The notes: generated by a model from the letters alone, not told the origin. Shown: positions 8,961 to 18,268, counted from the first letter of the stretch. The stretch is 64,000 bases of DNA from Nitrospira sp. (GCA_013140455.1 JABFSU010000044.1:29262-93261); one strand, 5' to 3'. Numbers and translations: made by a program.

Positions 8961-8990
8961 ATCCTATGGGAGCACAATTCTGGTTGTCAA
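8961..8990 (-). promoter_or_regulatory. Promoter of thiS-thiG-thiE
   Basis: On the minus strand TTGACA (8990-8985) and TAGGAT (8966-8961) are separated by 18 nt. The ATG of thiS begins eight bases after the -10 box, so the transcript may start at or next to the start codon. I see no TPP riboswitch core in this short leader. Confidence 0.5.
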
Positions 8991-9064
8991 TTAGCTCTCC
9001 CCCTTGTCTCAAGAGGGGCATCCCACGCACAATGCGAGTCCGTCGATAGCCGGAGTGAACTGAC

Positions 9065-9535
9065 ATGCCTACGCAAAACGAACGAGTCGCGCAAGTTTTT
9101 CAATCGATTGCCACACTGTTAGCCTCCCAACGGGCCAATCCCTATCGCATCAGAGCCTATCGTCGTGCTGCCGATTCGATTCTGGCACTGGAGGAGGATA
9201 TCGCTCTCGTGGCACAGCGTCACGAACTTGAAGACATCGACGGGATCGGGAAAGATTTGGCGGGAAAGATCAGGGAGTTTCTGGAGACCGGAACGATTCG
9301 CACGTATGAAGAACTGAAGACGCCATTGCCACCCGAGGTAAAGAGCTGGGCGCGGCTGCCGGGACTCCACGATTCACTGGTGAGCTATCTCTATGCCAGG
9401 CTGGGAATCCGAACGCTGGATGACCTGGAGCAACTGGTTTCATCCCACCTTCTCCGCACCGTTCCAGGATTTACCGGATCGGAGGATGAACTGCTCCAGG
9501 CCATTCGACAGCAGAAATCGTCTCCTCCGCGTTAG
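9065..9535 (+). CDS. Stand-alone Pol-beta/PolX N-terminal-like helix-hairpin-helix protein
   Basis: This 156-residue protein resembles the N-terminal 8-kDa and HhH part of family X DNA polymerases: ANPYRIRAYRRAADSILAL, then a first hairpin DIDGIGKDLAGKIREFLETG and YEELK, with a second degenerate HhH (RLPGLHDSLVSYLYARLG). No nucleotidyltransferase or PHP domain follows, because the frame stops here. It probably binds DNA non-specifically; its role is unknown. GGAG lies nine bases before the ATG. Its stop overlaps the convergent ctpA stop by 4 nt. Confidence 0.8.
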   Translation: MPTQNERVAQVFQSIATLLASQRANPYRIRAYRRAADSILALEEDIALVAQRHELEDIDGIGKDLAGKIREFLETGTIRTYEELKTPLPPEVKSWARLPGLHDSLVSYLYARLGIRTLDDLEQLVSSHLLRTVPGFTGSEDELLQAIRQQKSSPPR

Positions 9536-10899
9536 GAGACTTTCATCTCTTTAAAAATCTTCCAGGTCTTTAGCAATTCCACGGCTTTCTGCAATTGCGC
9601 ATCCTGCTCAAGAGCCGGATCACCGGCACTATCGAGCGGCGGCGTTTGAGGCGTTGCACCGTTTTTGGTGGCCGCGTCCTCCGGGGCCTTCCCGTTAGGA
9701 TGCGGTACCGCATCCTTCTCTTTCCCCTGGGAGGGCTTCACGGCCTTTGTGTCAGGCTCCTTTTCGGCGGGCTTCCCGTCCTTTGTCGGGGTCGGGGCCG
9801 GAGTCGGGAGCTTCACGACAATATCGGGCGTAATGCCCGTGGACTGGATCGATCGTCCCTTCGGCGTATAGTACTTCGCCGTAGTAAGTCGAAGACCTGA
9901 GCCGTCACCAAGCGGAAGAATGGTCTGGACCGATCCCTTCCCGAACGAGGTGGTGCCGACAATCACTGCACGTCCCCAGTCTTGCAGCGCTCCGGCAACG
10001 ATCTCCGACGCACTCGCCGACCCTTCATTCACGAGAATGATCATCGGAAGCTCGTCCATTTGATCTTTGGACTTCGCCAGCCATTCATCCTTCTTGCCTT
10101 CGCGATTCTTGGTGAACACGACAAGTTTCCCGTTGGGGAGAAACTGCTCGGACACATCGACCGCCGCAGTCAGCAATCCGCCGGGATTGTTCCTGAGATC
10201 CAGAATGGCCCCTTGGACTTTCTGCTCGCGGAACTGCTTGATGGCTTTTGCGAGATCGCGTCCCGTCGCTTCCTGAAACTGTGTCAGCCGAACATACCCC
10301 AGATTGTCGATGATTTTCGACTTGACGCTTTCGATCTTGATGGTATCCCGCATCAGCGTAAACTGAAGCGGGTCCGGCGTCCCCTCGCGTTGAATGGTCA
10401 AGTTGACCTTGGTCCCCTTCGGTCCGCGCATTTTCTGGACCGCGTCCATCAACGTAAGATCCTTGGTCGTCTCATCATTGACCTTCACAATGAAGTCTCC
10501 GGCTTTGATCCCTGCCCGCTGAGCCGGAGTCCCTTCGATCGGTGCGATCACAGCCAACCGATTCTCTTTCACTCCTATCTGAATGCCCACGCCGCCGAAC
10601 TCACCCTTGGTCTCCACCTGCATCTCTTTGTACATCTCGGGCGTCATATAGGCGGAATGGGGGTCGAGCGTCGAAAGCATGCCGCGGATGGCCCCTTGCA
10701 CCAATTCTTTCGTTTTCGTTTCATCGACATAATGCCGCTGAACCTGATTGAGCACCTCCGAAAAGGTCTTGAGCTCCTCGTACGTTTCCGTCGCATGGCC
10801 GGTTCGCTCCCAGCCCTTGCCGATCAGAACTCCACACACGATGGCCACAACCATCATTGGCCCGATGACCCAAGACTTCCCTCGCGGCTGCTGTTCCAT
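9532..10899 (-). CDS. ctpA: C-terminal processing peptidase, S41 family
   Basis: This protein of about 455 residues has one N-terminal membrane segment, then LNQVQRHYVDE and STLDPHSAYM, a PDZ domain (GGVGIQIGVKENRLAVIAPI) and the S41 protease core with NPGGLL, the nucleophile Ser in NEGSASASEIVAGAL and the general-base Lys in TSFGKGSVQT. The C-terminal 75 residues are a Pro/Lys-rich linker ending in a short helix. It is exported and acts on periplasmic proteins, probably cell-wall enzymes, because it follows ftsE-ftsX-envC. I chose the ATG at 10899 (MEQQ); a TTG at 10944 would extend it by 15 residues. Confidence 0.92.
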   Translation of the reverse strand: MEQQPRGKSWVIGPMMVVAIVCGVLIGKGWERTGHATETYEELKTFSEVLNQVQRHYVDETKTKELVQGAIRGMLSTLDPHSAYMTPEMYKEMQVETKGEFGGVGIQIGVKENRLAVIAPIEGTPAQRAGIKAGDFIVKVNDETTKDLTLMDAVQKMRGPKGTKVNLTIQREGTPDPLQFTLMRDTIKIESVKSKIIDNLGYVRLTQFQEATGRDLAKAIKQFREQKVQGAILDLRNNPGGLLTAAVDVSEQFLPNGKLVVFTKNREGKKDEWLAKSKDQMDELPMIILVNEGSASASEIVAGALQDWGRAVIVGTTSFGKGSVQTILPLGDGSGLRLTTAKYYTPKGRSIQSTGITPDIVVKLPTPAPTPTKDGKPAEKEPDTKAVKPSQGKEKDAVPHPNGKAPEDAATKNGATPQTPPLDSAGDPALEQDAQLQKAVELLKTWKIFKEMKVS

Positions 10900-10970
10900 A
10901 AAGCGTCTATCCTTTCCGTCCAAATGCCCGAACCCTGTCACCAATCAAGTCCGTTTCCAGACCATGTTTT

Positions 10971-12158
10971 CTATCGCTTGGCCAACCACAGCATCGGGTC
11001 AACGGCATCAGACCCTTCACGTAGCTCAAAGTATAATGTATTTTCGCCGATCATGCCCGTATCTCCGGTTTCTCCGATCGCCTGCCCTTCCGTGACACGC
11101 TCCCCGACTTTCGTCAAAATCCTTGAGGCGTGGGCATAGAGCGAGAAAAACCCGTTCGTATGATCCATAATTATAACCAGTCCGTACCCTTTCAACCAGT
11201 CGGCATAGACCACGGTGCCCGGCATGACGGAATGGATAAAACTCCCCTCCACCGTTCTGATTTCAATACCCTTTCGCTGCACATAGGTATTGAACGTCGG
11301 ATGTTTTTGCCGGCCGAAGAATGACACGACCTGCCCATCCGCCGGCCAGGGTAACGCGCCCTTGGCTCCGCGCGGAACCGCCGGCGCGGTCGGAGGCCGC
11401 ATCGCCATGGCCTTCCGGCGCGTCTCCAATTCATGCAGAAGGCTATCCACCCGCGAGGCAGACCGTTCAAGCTCTTCGGCCGCCCGGCTGAACGATTCCT
11501 TTTCCTGCGTGATCTTGGTGAAGTACACCTTCTTCTCTTTCTGCAGAGACCGGATATCGGAAAGTTTCTTTTCTGTCGCGTCCTTATACGCCAACATTCC
11601 TGCACGAGCTTCTGCCCGTTGCCGCTCCGCCTGCTCCATCCGCCCGACATCAGCGCGAAATGTCCCCATCAGCTCAAAGTCTTTTTGAGAAACCGCCGAG
11701 AGATATTGCAATCGTCGTTGAAAGTCCCCATAGGAGTCCGCCGACAACAAGGTCTTCACATAGCCGGCCCGGCCTTCCATGTACTGCACACGGAGTCGAG
11801 CGAGAATGGCATCCTGACGCTCTTGGATACTGCCACGTATCGCCCCAAGCTGTTCAGTGATCGAGTCTATCTCACGATCCTTCTTCCGGAGCTTCTTGTT
11901 AATCTCCTGATGTTCCTGGCGGGTCCGCACCAATCGTTCATCAAGCGTTTGAATCCCCTGAAGCACGGACTCCCGCTTCTTCTCCGCTTCATCCGCCCGT
12001 TTTCGTTTCTCCTCGATTTTGTCTTTTAACTGTTCCAGCGTCTTCCGTTCACGCTCGATCTTTTCAGAAATCGGATCGCCTGCGGCCAAGGCAGAACCTA
12101 CGGCACCCGCATACACCACGAGGCACCCAACGACCATGAACCTGAGATACCCCCTCAT
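10971..12158 (-). CDS. envC: EnvC-like murein hydrolase activator with degenerate M23 domain
   Basis: This 395-residue protein starts with a signal peptide, then has a long coiled coil (about residues 35-250) and a C-terminal LytM domain. The zinc site is degenerate: HxGxD is replaced by RKGIEI and the last ligand is lost in LYFEL, while SLYAHA is kept. This matches EnvC, which activates amidases rather than cutting wall itself and is driven by FtsEX. The ATG at 12158 overlaps the ftsX stop as ATGA, which supports both the start and the pairing. Confidence 0.9.
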   Translation of the reverse strand: MRGYLRFMVVGCLVVYAGAVGSALAAGDPISEKIERERKTLEQLKDKIEEKRKRADEAEKKRESVLQGIQTLDERLVRTRQEHQEINKKLRKKDREIDSITEQLGAIRGSIQERQDAILARLRVQYMEGRAGYVKTLLSADSYGDFQRRLQYLSAVSQKDFELMGTFRADVGRMEQAERQRAEARAGMLAYKDATEKKLSDIRSLQKEKKVYFTKITQEKESFSRAAEELERSASRVDSLLHELETRRKAMAMRPPTAPAVPRGAKGALPWPADGQVVSFFGRQKHPTFNTYVQRKGIEIRTVEGSFIHSVMPGTVVYADWLKGYGLVIIMDHTNGFFSLYAHASRILTKVGERVTEGQAIGETGDTGMIGENTLYFELREGSDAVDPMLWLAKR

Positions 12159-13054
12159 GCCCGCCCATCTCCAAACCGCCTGAGCGATACGAAACTCCCG
12201 GCGAACCCAAGACCGATCCCGACCAGAACCAGCGCCAGACAGACGGAGAAAGGGAAAAAGGTAATCATGTGTTCGACGCCGCTCAATCGGCCGGTTGAAC
12301 TGATCTGTTGGCGAAACAGCTCGAACCCGCCTTTCAAAATCAGCAATGACAACGCACTCCCACAGGCGCCGAGCACCGCGCCTTCGAGCAGATATGGAAT
12401 ACGGATGAACCACCTGGTGGCGCCGATCAGCCGTAAGATCTCCACTTCCTCCCGCCGTGAAAACAGCGTCAGCCTGATGGTATTTCCGATAATCGTCACC
12501 GCGGCAGTCGAAAGAATCACCCCGACGCCGATGGCGATCAGCTCGATATACCGAATGAGCCCTGCCAATGCGTCAATCCACTCTTGGTTGTAATCGACCT
12601 TCGCCACCCCCCCGATCGTGCGGACCCGCTCCGTCCACCGCTTCACCGCATCGGGGGATCGGAATTGGGAGGCCAGCGTCACCACAAACGAGGCCGGGAG
12701 CGGATTTTGTCCCAACCCTTCAAGGAGATGGGAATCTTCGGGAAACTGGGCGCGAAACTCACCCAACGCCTGTTCCTTTGAAATAAACACCGCGGCCGCC
12801 ACCATCCGATCCGCCTTCAGTCGACCTTCCAGCTCGACCACGGCTTCCCGGGTGAGTTGGTCCTCCAGATAGACCATGATCTTGATGTCTTCCTGGAGCC
12901 AGCCCGCGGCGCTCCGCAGATTCACATAAAGCAGCAGAAAAATCCCGACACAGGACAGCGTAAAAGCCGTCGTCAGAATCGCCACGACCGTCGTCGTGCG
13001 ATTCGCTCGCATATTGGCCCAGGCTTCACGGAGCAGATAGAACAATCGTCTCAT
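12155..13054 (-). CDS. ftsX: Cell division ABC transporter permease FtsX
   Basis: This 299-residue membrane protein has an N-terminal transmembrane helix (VVAILTTAFTLSCVGIFLLL), a periplasmic domain of about 130 residues containing MVYLEDQLTREAV and NPLPASFVV, and three C-terminal helices with the cytoplasmic REEVEILRLIGATRWFIRIP coupling segment. With FtsE it transmits ATP hydrolysis to the EnvC-type activator during septation. It overlaps ftsE by 4 nt and the EnvC-like gene by 4 nt, giving a tightly coupled trio. Confidence 0.93.
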   Translation of the reverse strand: MRRLFYLLREAWANMRANRTTTVVAILTTAFTLSCVGIFLLLYVNLRSAAGWLQEDIKIMVYLEDQLTREAVVELEGRLKADRMVAAAVFISKEQALGEFRAQFPEDSHLLEGLGQNPLPASFVVTLASQFRSPDAVKRWTERVRTIGGVAKVDYNQEWIDALAGLIRYIELIAIGVGVILSTAAVTIIGNTIRLTLFSRREEVEILRLIGATRWFIRIPYLLEGAVLGACGSALSLLILKGGFELFRQQISSTGRLSGVEHMITFFPFSVCLALVLVGIGLGFAGSFVSLRRFGDGRA

Positions 13055-13743
13055 GCCCTCACCTGCTGAATACGAACAGGGGTTGGAAGCATGACGCCTT
13101 CCTGGAGGACGATCACCCGACGGTTAATCTGCGCCATGACCTGAGGGTCATGGGTGGCAACAATGACCGTCGTGCCTCGCGCATTGATGAGCTTAAACAG
13201 TTCAATGATTTCTGCCGTTCGTTCGGGGTCCAGATTGCCCGTCGGCTCATCGGCCAGCAGCACGATCGGCCCATTCACAATCGCCCGGGCAATGCAGACA
13301 CGTTGTTGCTCGCCGGCGGACAAACTGGTTGGAAACTGATCTTTCTTGTGATCGACTCCGACCGCCCGCAACGCCTCTGTCACCTTTCGGCGAATATCGA
13401 CCGACGACGCCCCCTGGACAATCAACGGCAACGCAACATTTTCAAAGACCGATTTCTTCGGCAACAGCCGAAAATCCTGAAACACCGTCCCGACCTTTCG
13501 GCGCAGGAAGGGAATCTCTGACTTTTTCAGCTTCGTGACATTCTTCCCCTGGACAAAGATTTGCCCTTCGTCCGGAATCTCGGCAGCAATCAACATGCGC
13601 AGCAACGTCGACTTCCCGGCTCCGCTCGGCCCCATCAGCAAAACAAACTCCCCCTTCTCGATATCAAGCGTGAGATCGGAGAGCGCCGGACGGCGATCAT
13701 ACGTCTTCGAAACGTGAATCAGTTGAATCATCGCATCCATCAT
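13051..13743 (-). CDS. ftsE: Cell division ATP-binding protein FtsE
   Basis: This 230-residue ABC ATPase has Walker A GPSGAGKST, signature LSAGEQQRVCIARA, Walker B IVLLADEPTGNLD and the H-loop ATHD. The sequence MIQLIHVSKTYDRRPALSDL is typical of FtsE. The pairing with the overlapping ftsX gene confirms the assignment. Three in-frame ATG codons lie within the first 15 bases, so the exact start is uncertain by a few residues. Confidence 0.93.
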   Translation of the reverse strand: MMDAMIQLIHVSKTYDRRPALSDLTLDIEKGEFVLLMGPSGAGKSTLLRMLIAAEIPDEGQIFVQGKNVTKLKKSEIPFLRRKVGTVFQDFRLLPKKSVFENVALPLIVQGASSVDIRRKVTEALRAVGVDHKKDQFPTSLSAGEQQRVCIARAIVNGPIVLLADEPTGNLDPERTAEIIELFKLINARGTTVIVATHDPQVMAQINRRVIVLQEGVMLPTPVRIQQVRA

Positions 13744-13763
13744 AACCTGTCTAGGGAATGCCG

Positions 13764-14150
13764 CTACCAGCCCACTTGATCCGACACTTCGAACGCATGC
13801 TCGATATGCTCGATCTGTAGCGAGGATTCGGCGCCACCCTGCACCAAGACGACATCGAACCGACAGACTCGATCGCTCAAATGGCGCTGGGCCAAGTACT
13901 GTCCTGCCAGCCGGATCAACTTGGCTTGCTTCCGCCGGTCTACCGCCAGGAGCGCACCGCCGAACGCTCCGGTGGTCCGCGCTTTGACTTCAACAAACAC
14001 CAGAACACCATGATCATCGGCCACCAGGTCGAGTTCGCCGATCCTGGTCCGAAGGTTCCGCTCCAGAATCGCATAGCCCTTCCGGCGCAAAAACTGTTCG
14101 GCACTCGTTTCACTGTCCCGACCGAATTCATGGCGTGAGTCAGGCATCAT
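13764..14150 (-). CDS. YraN/UPF0102 family endonuclease-like protein
   Basis: This 128-residue protein has the family core GRDSETSAEQFLRRKGY, ILERNLRTRIGELDLVADD, LVFVEVKART and VCRFDVVLV. GELDLV plus FVEVK forms a PD-(D/E)xK-like site, although no definite function is established for the family. It sits between rnhB and ftsE in the translation/division cluster. Tandem GTG-ATG-ATG codons at 14153-14145 make the precise start ambiguous. Confidence 0.88.
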   Translation of the reverse strand: MMPDSRHEFGRDSETSAEQFLRRKGYAILERNLRTRIGELDLVADDHGVLVFVEVKARTTGAFGGALLAVDRRKQAKLIRLAGQYLAQRHLSDRVCRFDVVLVQGGAESSLQIEHIEHAFEVSDQVGW

Positions 14151-14161
14151 CACCGGCAGCC

Positions 14162-14797
14162 TCAGGGTCGCAATGACTCGAATGTGGGCACACTCAACGC
14201 CGCCAGCACAGGCGCAAAGGTTCGTCGATGGATCGGGGATGGACCATACTCAGCCAGACGAGCCAGATGTTCCTCTGTGCCATAGCCTTTGTGCGACAAG
14301 AAATTATACTGCGGGTAGGCCACATGGAACTGAGCCATCAACCGATCCCGCGTGACTTTGGCCACAATCGACGCAGCCGCGATGGATAACGACAACGCGT
14401 CGCCCTTAATGATAGGACGAATGGGCATCGCCACCCCTGCAAGCGACACGGCATCGATCAACACGTAATCAGGAGCAGGCAAGATTTCGTCGAGCGCCCG
14501 GCGCATCGCCAGCTTGGTAGCTTCAAGAATATTGATCCGGTCGATCTCTTCCGCCGTCGATGACCCGACGCCGACACAGACGGCCCGATCCATAATCTCG
14601 GCATACAGCCGATCGCGCTCTGATACGGATAGTTGCTTGGAGTCGTCCACCCCGATCAGGCGACAACGAACATGAAGAATAACGGCCGCCGCGACGACCG
14701 GCCCCGCGAGGGGGCCCCGGCCGGCTTCGTCGACACCGGCGATGCGGCGATACCCGCACCGCCGGGCCTCTTGTTCAAATTCCTCGGTAGGTCCCAA
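14162..14797 (-). CDS. rnhB: Ribonuclease HII
   Basis: This 211-residue enzyme removes ribonucleotides from RNA-DNA hybrids. It shows [21 protein letters not shown] with the catalytic D-E pair, DSKQLS, DYVLIDA and [17 protein letters not shown]. The start is a TTG at 14797 with GGAGGG about nine bases upstream; an ATG nearby is in another frame. The next gene, yraN, begins about 11 nt after the stop. Confidence 0.93.
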   Translation of the reverse strand: MGPTEEFEQEARRCGYRRIAGVDEAGRGPLAGPVVAAAVILHVRCRLIGVDDSKQLSVSERDRLYAEIMDRAVCVGVGSSTAEEIDRINILEATKLAMRRALDEILPAPDYVLIDAVSLAGVAMPIRPIIKGDALSLSIAAASIVAKVTRDRLMAQFHVAYPQYNFLSHKGYGTEEHLARLAEYGPSPIHRRTFAPVLAALSVPTFESLRP

Positions 14798-14872
14798 CCG
14801 GCATGCCCTCCGACTTGCGAGGCCGACTCAGAGGCATGGGCAGGCTGACTGACGGCCACCCGGTGAAGGCGC

Positions 14873-15271
14873 TTAGGCCTTGGCCGCCGCCGTTGCTTTT
14901 GCAGCTGCTGCGGCCTTCCCCTCACCCACAAACTCGCGCTCTTCAACCTTGGCAAACTTGCCCTTCTTGGACCGGAGATAGTAGAGCTTGGCGCGACGCA
15001 CACGGCCCTGACGCACCACATCCACCTTGGTCACGATCGGCGAGTGCACCGGGAAAATTCTCTCGACACCGACGCCATAGGAGACCTTACGGACGGTAAA
15101 AGTTTCCGTATTCAAGGCTCCTTTACGAGCGATCACCGCTCCCTCGTATACCTGAATGCGTTCCTTTTCGCCCTCCACGACTTTCACGTGGACCCGCACC
15201 GTATCGCCCACTTCAAACTTAGGCGGCGTGGCTTTGGTGAATGACTGCTGAAGACGTTCTAACCGATTCAT
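14873..15271 (-). CDS. rplS: 50S ribosomal protein L19
   Basis: This 132-residue protein is L19: [26 protein letters not shown], the conserved [23 protein letters not shown] segment and RRAKLYYLR. The C-terminus carries an extra Ala/Lys-rich tail ([16 protein letters not shown]), so the protein is somewhat longer than the usual 115-120 residues. GGAGAG precedes the ATG. It follows trmD in the rpsP-rimM-trmD-rplS order found in most bacteria. Confidence 0.95.
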   Translation of the reverse strand: MNRLERLQQSFTKATPPKFEVGDTVRVHVKVVEGEKERIQVYEGAVIARKGALNTETFTVRKVSYGVGVERIFPVHSPIVTKVDVVRQGRVRRAKLYYLRSKKGKFAKVEEREFVGEGKAAAAAKATAAAKA

Positions 15272-15292
15272 GATACTCTCCTTTTCCTTCCA

Positions 15293-16060
15293 TCAAACGG
15301 GCGTCGAGACAACGCCCTCGCTAATAATCTCACTCAGTAACCGTTGATCTTCACAACTCAAACTGCGATCCCGGATGAGGTCCGGACGCCGCGCATAGGT
15401 GCTGCGCAAGGCCTGCTTCCGGCGCCAGAGACGAATGGCTTCGTGATGCCCGGAGAGCAGCACCTCGGGAACCCCCATGCCTCGCACATCGGCAGGCCTG
15501 GTATAGTGCGGATATTCCAAGAGTGAATCCGAAAAAGACTCTTCGACCACAGACTCCGGATCACCCAGTACTCCCGGCACTAATCGCGTGGCGGCGTCAA
15601 TCAAGACCAAAGCCGGCAACTCGCCTCCGGTCAGAATATAGTCGCCGACCGAAACCTCTTCCGGCTGGAGCGCCTCGCGAATCCGTTCATCAACCCCTTC
15701 ATAATGTCCACACAGGATGACGATCCGACGGCCCTCAGCAGCCAGGTCTTTGGCATATTCCTGCGTGAAGGTTCGCCCTTGAGGCGAGGGAAACATCAGA
15801 CGGATCTCCTCCCCGCAAGACTGGGCCTGAGCACGCAGCGCATCCACCGCGCGCAGGATCGGCTCCGCCTTCATGACCATCCCCGCACCGCCGCCATAGG
15901 GAACATCGTCTGCAACCCTGTGGCGATCCATCGTGTAGTCACGAAGATTATGCGCCTGGATGGCCAGCAATCCCTTCTCTTGCGCGCGCTTGAGCATGCT
16001 ATGCCCCACCGCCTGCAGAATCATCTCGGGAAACAATGTCAGAACGTCGATGCGCAACAC
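15293..16060 (-). CDS. trmD: tRNA (guanine-N1-)-methyltransferase TrmD
   Basis: This 255-residue SPOUT-class enzyme methylates G37 of tRNA. It shows RIDVLTLFPEM, DDVPYGGGAGMVMK, LCGHYEGVDERIRE (cofactor knot) and SVGDYILTGGELPALVLIDA. The start is GTG at 16060, one base after the rimM stop, so translation is coupled. Confidence 0.95.
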   Translation of the reverse strand: MLRIDVLTLFPEMILQAVGHSMLKRAQEKGLLAIQAHNLRDYTMDRHRVADDVPYGGGAGMVMKAEPILRAVDALRAQAQSCGEEIRLMFPSPQGRTFTQEYAKDLAAEGRRIVILCGHYEGVDERIREALQPEEVSVGDYILTGGELPALVLIDAATRLVPGVLGDPESVVEESFSDSLLEYPHYTRPADVRGMGVPEVLLSGHHEAIRLWRRKQALRSTYARRPDLIRDRSLSCEDQRLLSEIISEGVVSTPV

Positions 16061-16061
16061 G

Positions 16062-16583
16062 TCACGCCCCCAACCCTTCGATCATGTGTACGGTCATCAC
16101 CCGCTGCTGTAAATCAACGGCCACAACCAAATCTCGCGCTGCGGGGATGAGCGTTTCCTTGCTCCCGTCCTGCACCACAAACACATGATTGCCGCTTAAT
16201 CCCCAGATGTCGGTTAATGTCCCGATTCCGTTCCCCTGCTCATCCTGCACCCGCAAACCAATGAGATCGCATTCATAGTACTGCCCCTGCGGCAACGGGG
16301 GCGCACTGCCTTTCGGGATTTGAATCAACCCGCCGCGCCACAGCCCGGCTTCCTCGGGAGAAGTCAGACCCTCCAGCGCGAGAATATACCCTTGCCCCGC
16401 AGGCCGGATATGCGTCACCCGCGTGTCCCAGGTCTTTCCATTGGTTCCCAGGAGACTTACGGCTCCCAATGACTCCAATCGACCGGGCACATCGCTGAGC
16501 GAACGGACTTTCACCTCGCCCCTGACGCCGAACGATCGTTCGATCCGTCCTACCGTTACCAACTCGACCGGTTCGGCCACCAT
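16062..16583 (-). CDS. rimM: 16S rRNA processing protein RimM
   Basis: This 173-residue protein has the RimM N-terminal barrel (VTVGRIERSFGVRGEVKVRSL) and a PRC barrel (YECDLIGLRVQDEQGNGIGTL, ending LIPAARDLVVAVDL). It assists maturation of the 30S head and lies in the standard position between rpsP and trmD. Confidence 0.95.
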   Translation of the reverse strand: MVAEPVELVTVGRIERSFGVRGEVKVRSLSDVPGRLESLGAVSLLGTNGKTWDTRVTHIRPAGQGYILALEGLTSPEEAGLWRGGLIQIPKGSAPPLPQGQYYECDLIGLRVQDEQGNGIGTLTDIWGLSGNHVFVVQDGSKETLIPAARDLVVAVDLQQRVMTVHMIEGLGA

Positions 16584-16589
16584 GGTGCG

Positions 16590-16871
16590 CTATGCCTTTT
16601 TCTTCGCCGCTTTCTCTGCTTCGAACTGCTTCCAGAGACCGGACCGCCGCAACAAGGTGCGCACGGTCACCGAAGGCTGGGCGCCATGATGCAACCAGGT
16701 CAACACCCGGTCCTGCTTCACATCTGGAAGGCCCTGTTCCTTAAGCGGGTCGAAAATGCCGAGAATTTCCAGGAACCGCCCGTCGCGGGCCTTCCGGGAA
16801 TCCGCCGCTACCAGCCGATACATCGGTCGTTTATGTCTGCCTGTCCGAGCCAATCTGAGATGAACTGCCAC
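16590..16871 (-). CDS. rpsP: 30S ribosomal protein S16
   Basis: This 93-residue protein is S16: VHLRLARTGRHKRPMYRLVAADSRKARDGRFLEILG and GAQPSVTVRTLLRRSGLW. The start is GTG with AAAGGAGG six bases upstream, an almost ideal ribosome-binding site. It follows ffh after 50 nt. Confidence 0.95.
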   Translation of the reverse strand: MAVHLRLARTGRHKRPMYRLVAADSRKARDGRFLEILGIFDPLKEQGLPDVKQDRVLTWLHHGAQPSVTVRTLLRRSGLWKQFEAEKAAKKKA

Positions 16872-16921
16872 GACTGTCCTCCTTTGAAAAACCGTCTAAC
16901 ACGGTCAGTGAATGAGTCTCG

Positions 16922-18268
16922 CTACATGGAACGCATGAGTTGGGCGAGTTGTCGCCGCCCCCCTGTCCCCGTCATTGCCTTGGCCAACTTCTTCGCCGAC
17001 AAGAACTGCTTGATCAGGCGATTCACTTCCTGCACGCTCGCGCCGCTGCCACGAGCAATCCGCTTCTTCCGGCTGCCGTTGATGATGGTATGGTCACGCC
17101 GCTCACGGGTCGTCATCGAATCGATCATCGCCGTGACCCGTTTCATCTCGCGCTCCGGCTTATCCCCCTCGATCACACTTTTCAACTTTTGTCCGCCCGG
17201 CAACATGCCGAGAATCTGCTCCAGCGAACCCAACTTGTTCATCTGGGCCATCTGCTTGCGAAAATCCTCAAGCGTAAAACTGTTGCTGGTCAGGCGCTGC
17301 TGCGCCTCTTCGGCCTGCTCCTGCGTAAACGTCGCTTGCGCCTTCTCGATCAGCGAAAGGACATCGCCCATCCCGAGAATTCTGGAGGCCATCCGATCCG
17401 GATGAAAGACCTCCAGCGCATCCAGCTTTTCACCCACACCGAGAAACTTAATCGGCTTGCCGGTGACTGCGCGGATGGATAACACCGCTCCGCCACGGGC
17501 ATCGCCTTCGACCTTCGTCAGGATTACCCCGGTGAGGCCCACCTTCTGATCGAACTGGGTAGCCATCGTGACGGCATCCTGGCCGGTCATAGCATCGGCA
17601 ACCAGCAAAATCTCGTGTGGCGTCACCGCCGTCTTCACGGCGACCAACTCTCCCATCAACTCGTCATCAATGTGCAACCGGCCGCCGGTATCGAGAACGA
17701 CCAGATCAAACCCCTGCTCGCGTCCACGCTCGACCCCGGCCTGACAGATCCGTACGACATCCGCCTGAGTGGCTTGCGCATTGTCGACCCGGTGAACATC
17801 AATCCCGATGTCACGGCCAAGACTGCTCAGCTGCTCACCCGCCGCAGGCCGGCGCGGATCGGCAGCGACTAAGAGCACCCGCTTCCCCTGGCCTTTGAAA
17901 AGCCGCGCCAGCTTGCCGCAGGTCGTAGTCTTCCCGGCGCCTTGCAACCCGACCATCATCACCACGGTGGGCGGCTGAGAATGGAGGGCCAAGCCCGCCT
18001 TCTCCCGGCCCATCATGTCACAGAGTTCATCCCACACCACCTTGACGACCTGATGACCAGGTGTCAGGCTTTGGAGCACTTCCTGTCCGACGGCTTTGAC
18101 GCGAACCCGCTCAATGAAGTCTTTGACGATCTTGAAGTTCACATCGGCTTCGAGCAGTGCCAGCCGGACTTCCTTCAAGGCCTCGCCGATATTCTGCTCC
18201 GTCAACACACCCTGCCCACGAAGCTTCTTGAGGATCTTCTCGAACTTATCGCTCAGCGCGTCCAGCAT
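16922..18268 (-). CDS. ffh: Signal recognition particle protein Ffh
   Basis: This 448-residue SRP GTPase has the N domain helical bundle, G1 GLQGAGKTTT, DPRRPAAGEQL, a G3 motif reading DTGGR, a G4 motif reading TKVEGDARGG, the GVGEKLDALEVFHPDRMASR closing loop and a Met-rich M domain with GSGASVQEVNRLIKQF for 4.5S RNA binding. G3 and G4 differ from the usual DTAGR and TK(L/M)DGDARGG (Ala to Gly, and Asp to Glu at the guanine-contacting position). It heads the ribosomal/division cluster. Confidence 0.95.
   Translation of the reverse strand: MLDALSDKFEKILKKLRGQGVLTEQNIGEALKEVRLALLEADVNFKIVKDFIERVRVKAVGQEVLQSLTPGHQVVKVVWDELCDMMGREKAGLALHSQPPTVVMMVGLQGAGKTTTCGKLARLFKGQGKRVLLVAADPRRPAAGEQLSSLGRDIGIDVHRVDNAQATQADVVRICQAGVERGREQGFDLVVLDTGGRLHIDDELMGELVAVKTAVTPHEILLVADAMTGQDAVTMATQFDQKVGLTGVILTKVEGDARGGAVLSIRAVTGKPIKFLGVGEKLDALEVFHPDRMASRILGMGDVLSLIEKAQATFTQEQAEEAQQRLTSNSFTLEDFRKQMAQMNKLGSLEQILGMLPGGQKLKSVIEGDKPEREMKRVTAMIDSMTTRERRDHTIINGSRKKRIARGSGASVQEVNRLIKQFLSAKKLAKAMTGTGGRRQLAQLMRSM

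Noticed and set aside
8954..9064. TPP riboswitch before thiS
   Set aside because: I looked for the conserved THI-box core in the short leader and found none.
12159..12413. N-terminal extension of the EnvC-like protein
   Set aside because: It overlaps ftsX and would put the signal peptide in the middle; the ATG overlapping the ftsX stop is a better start.
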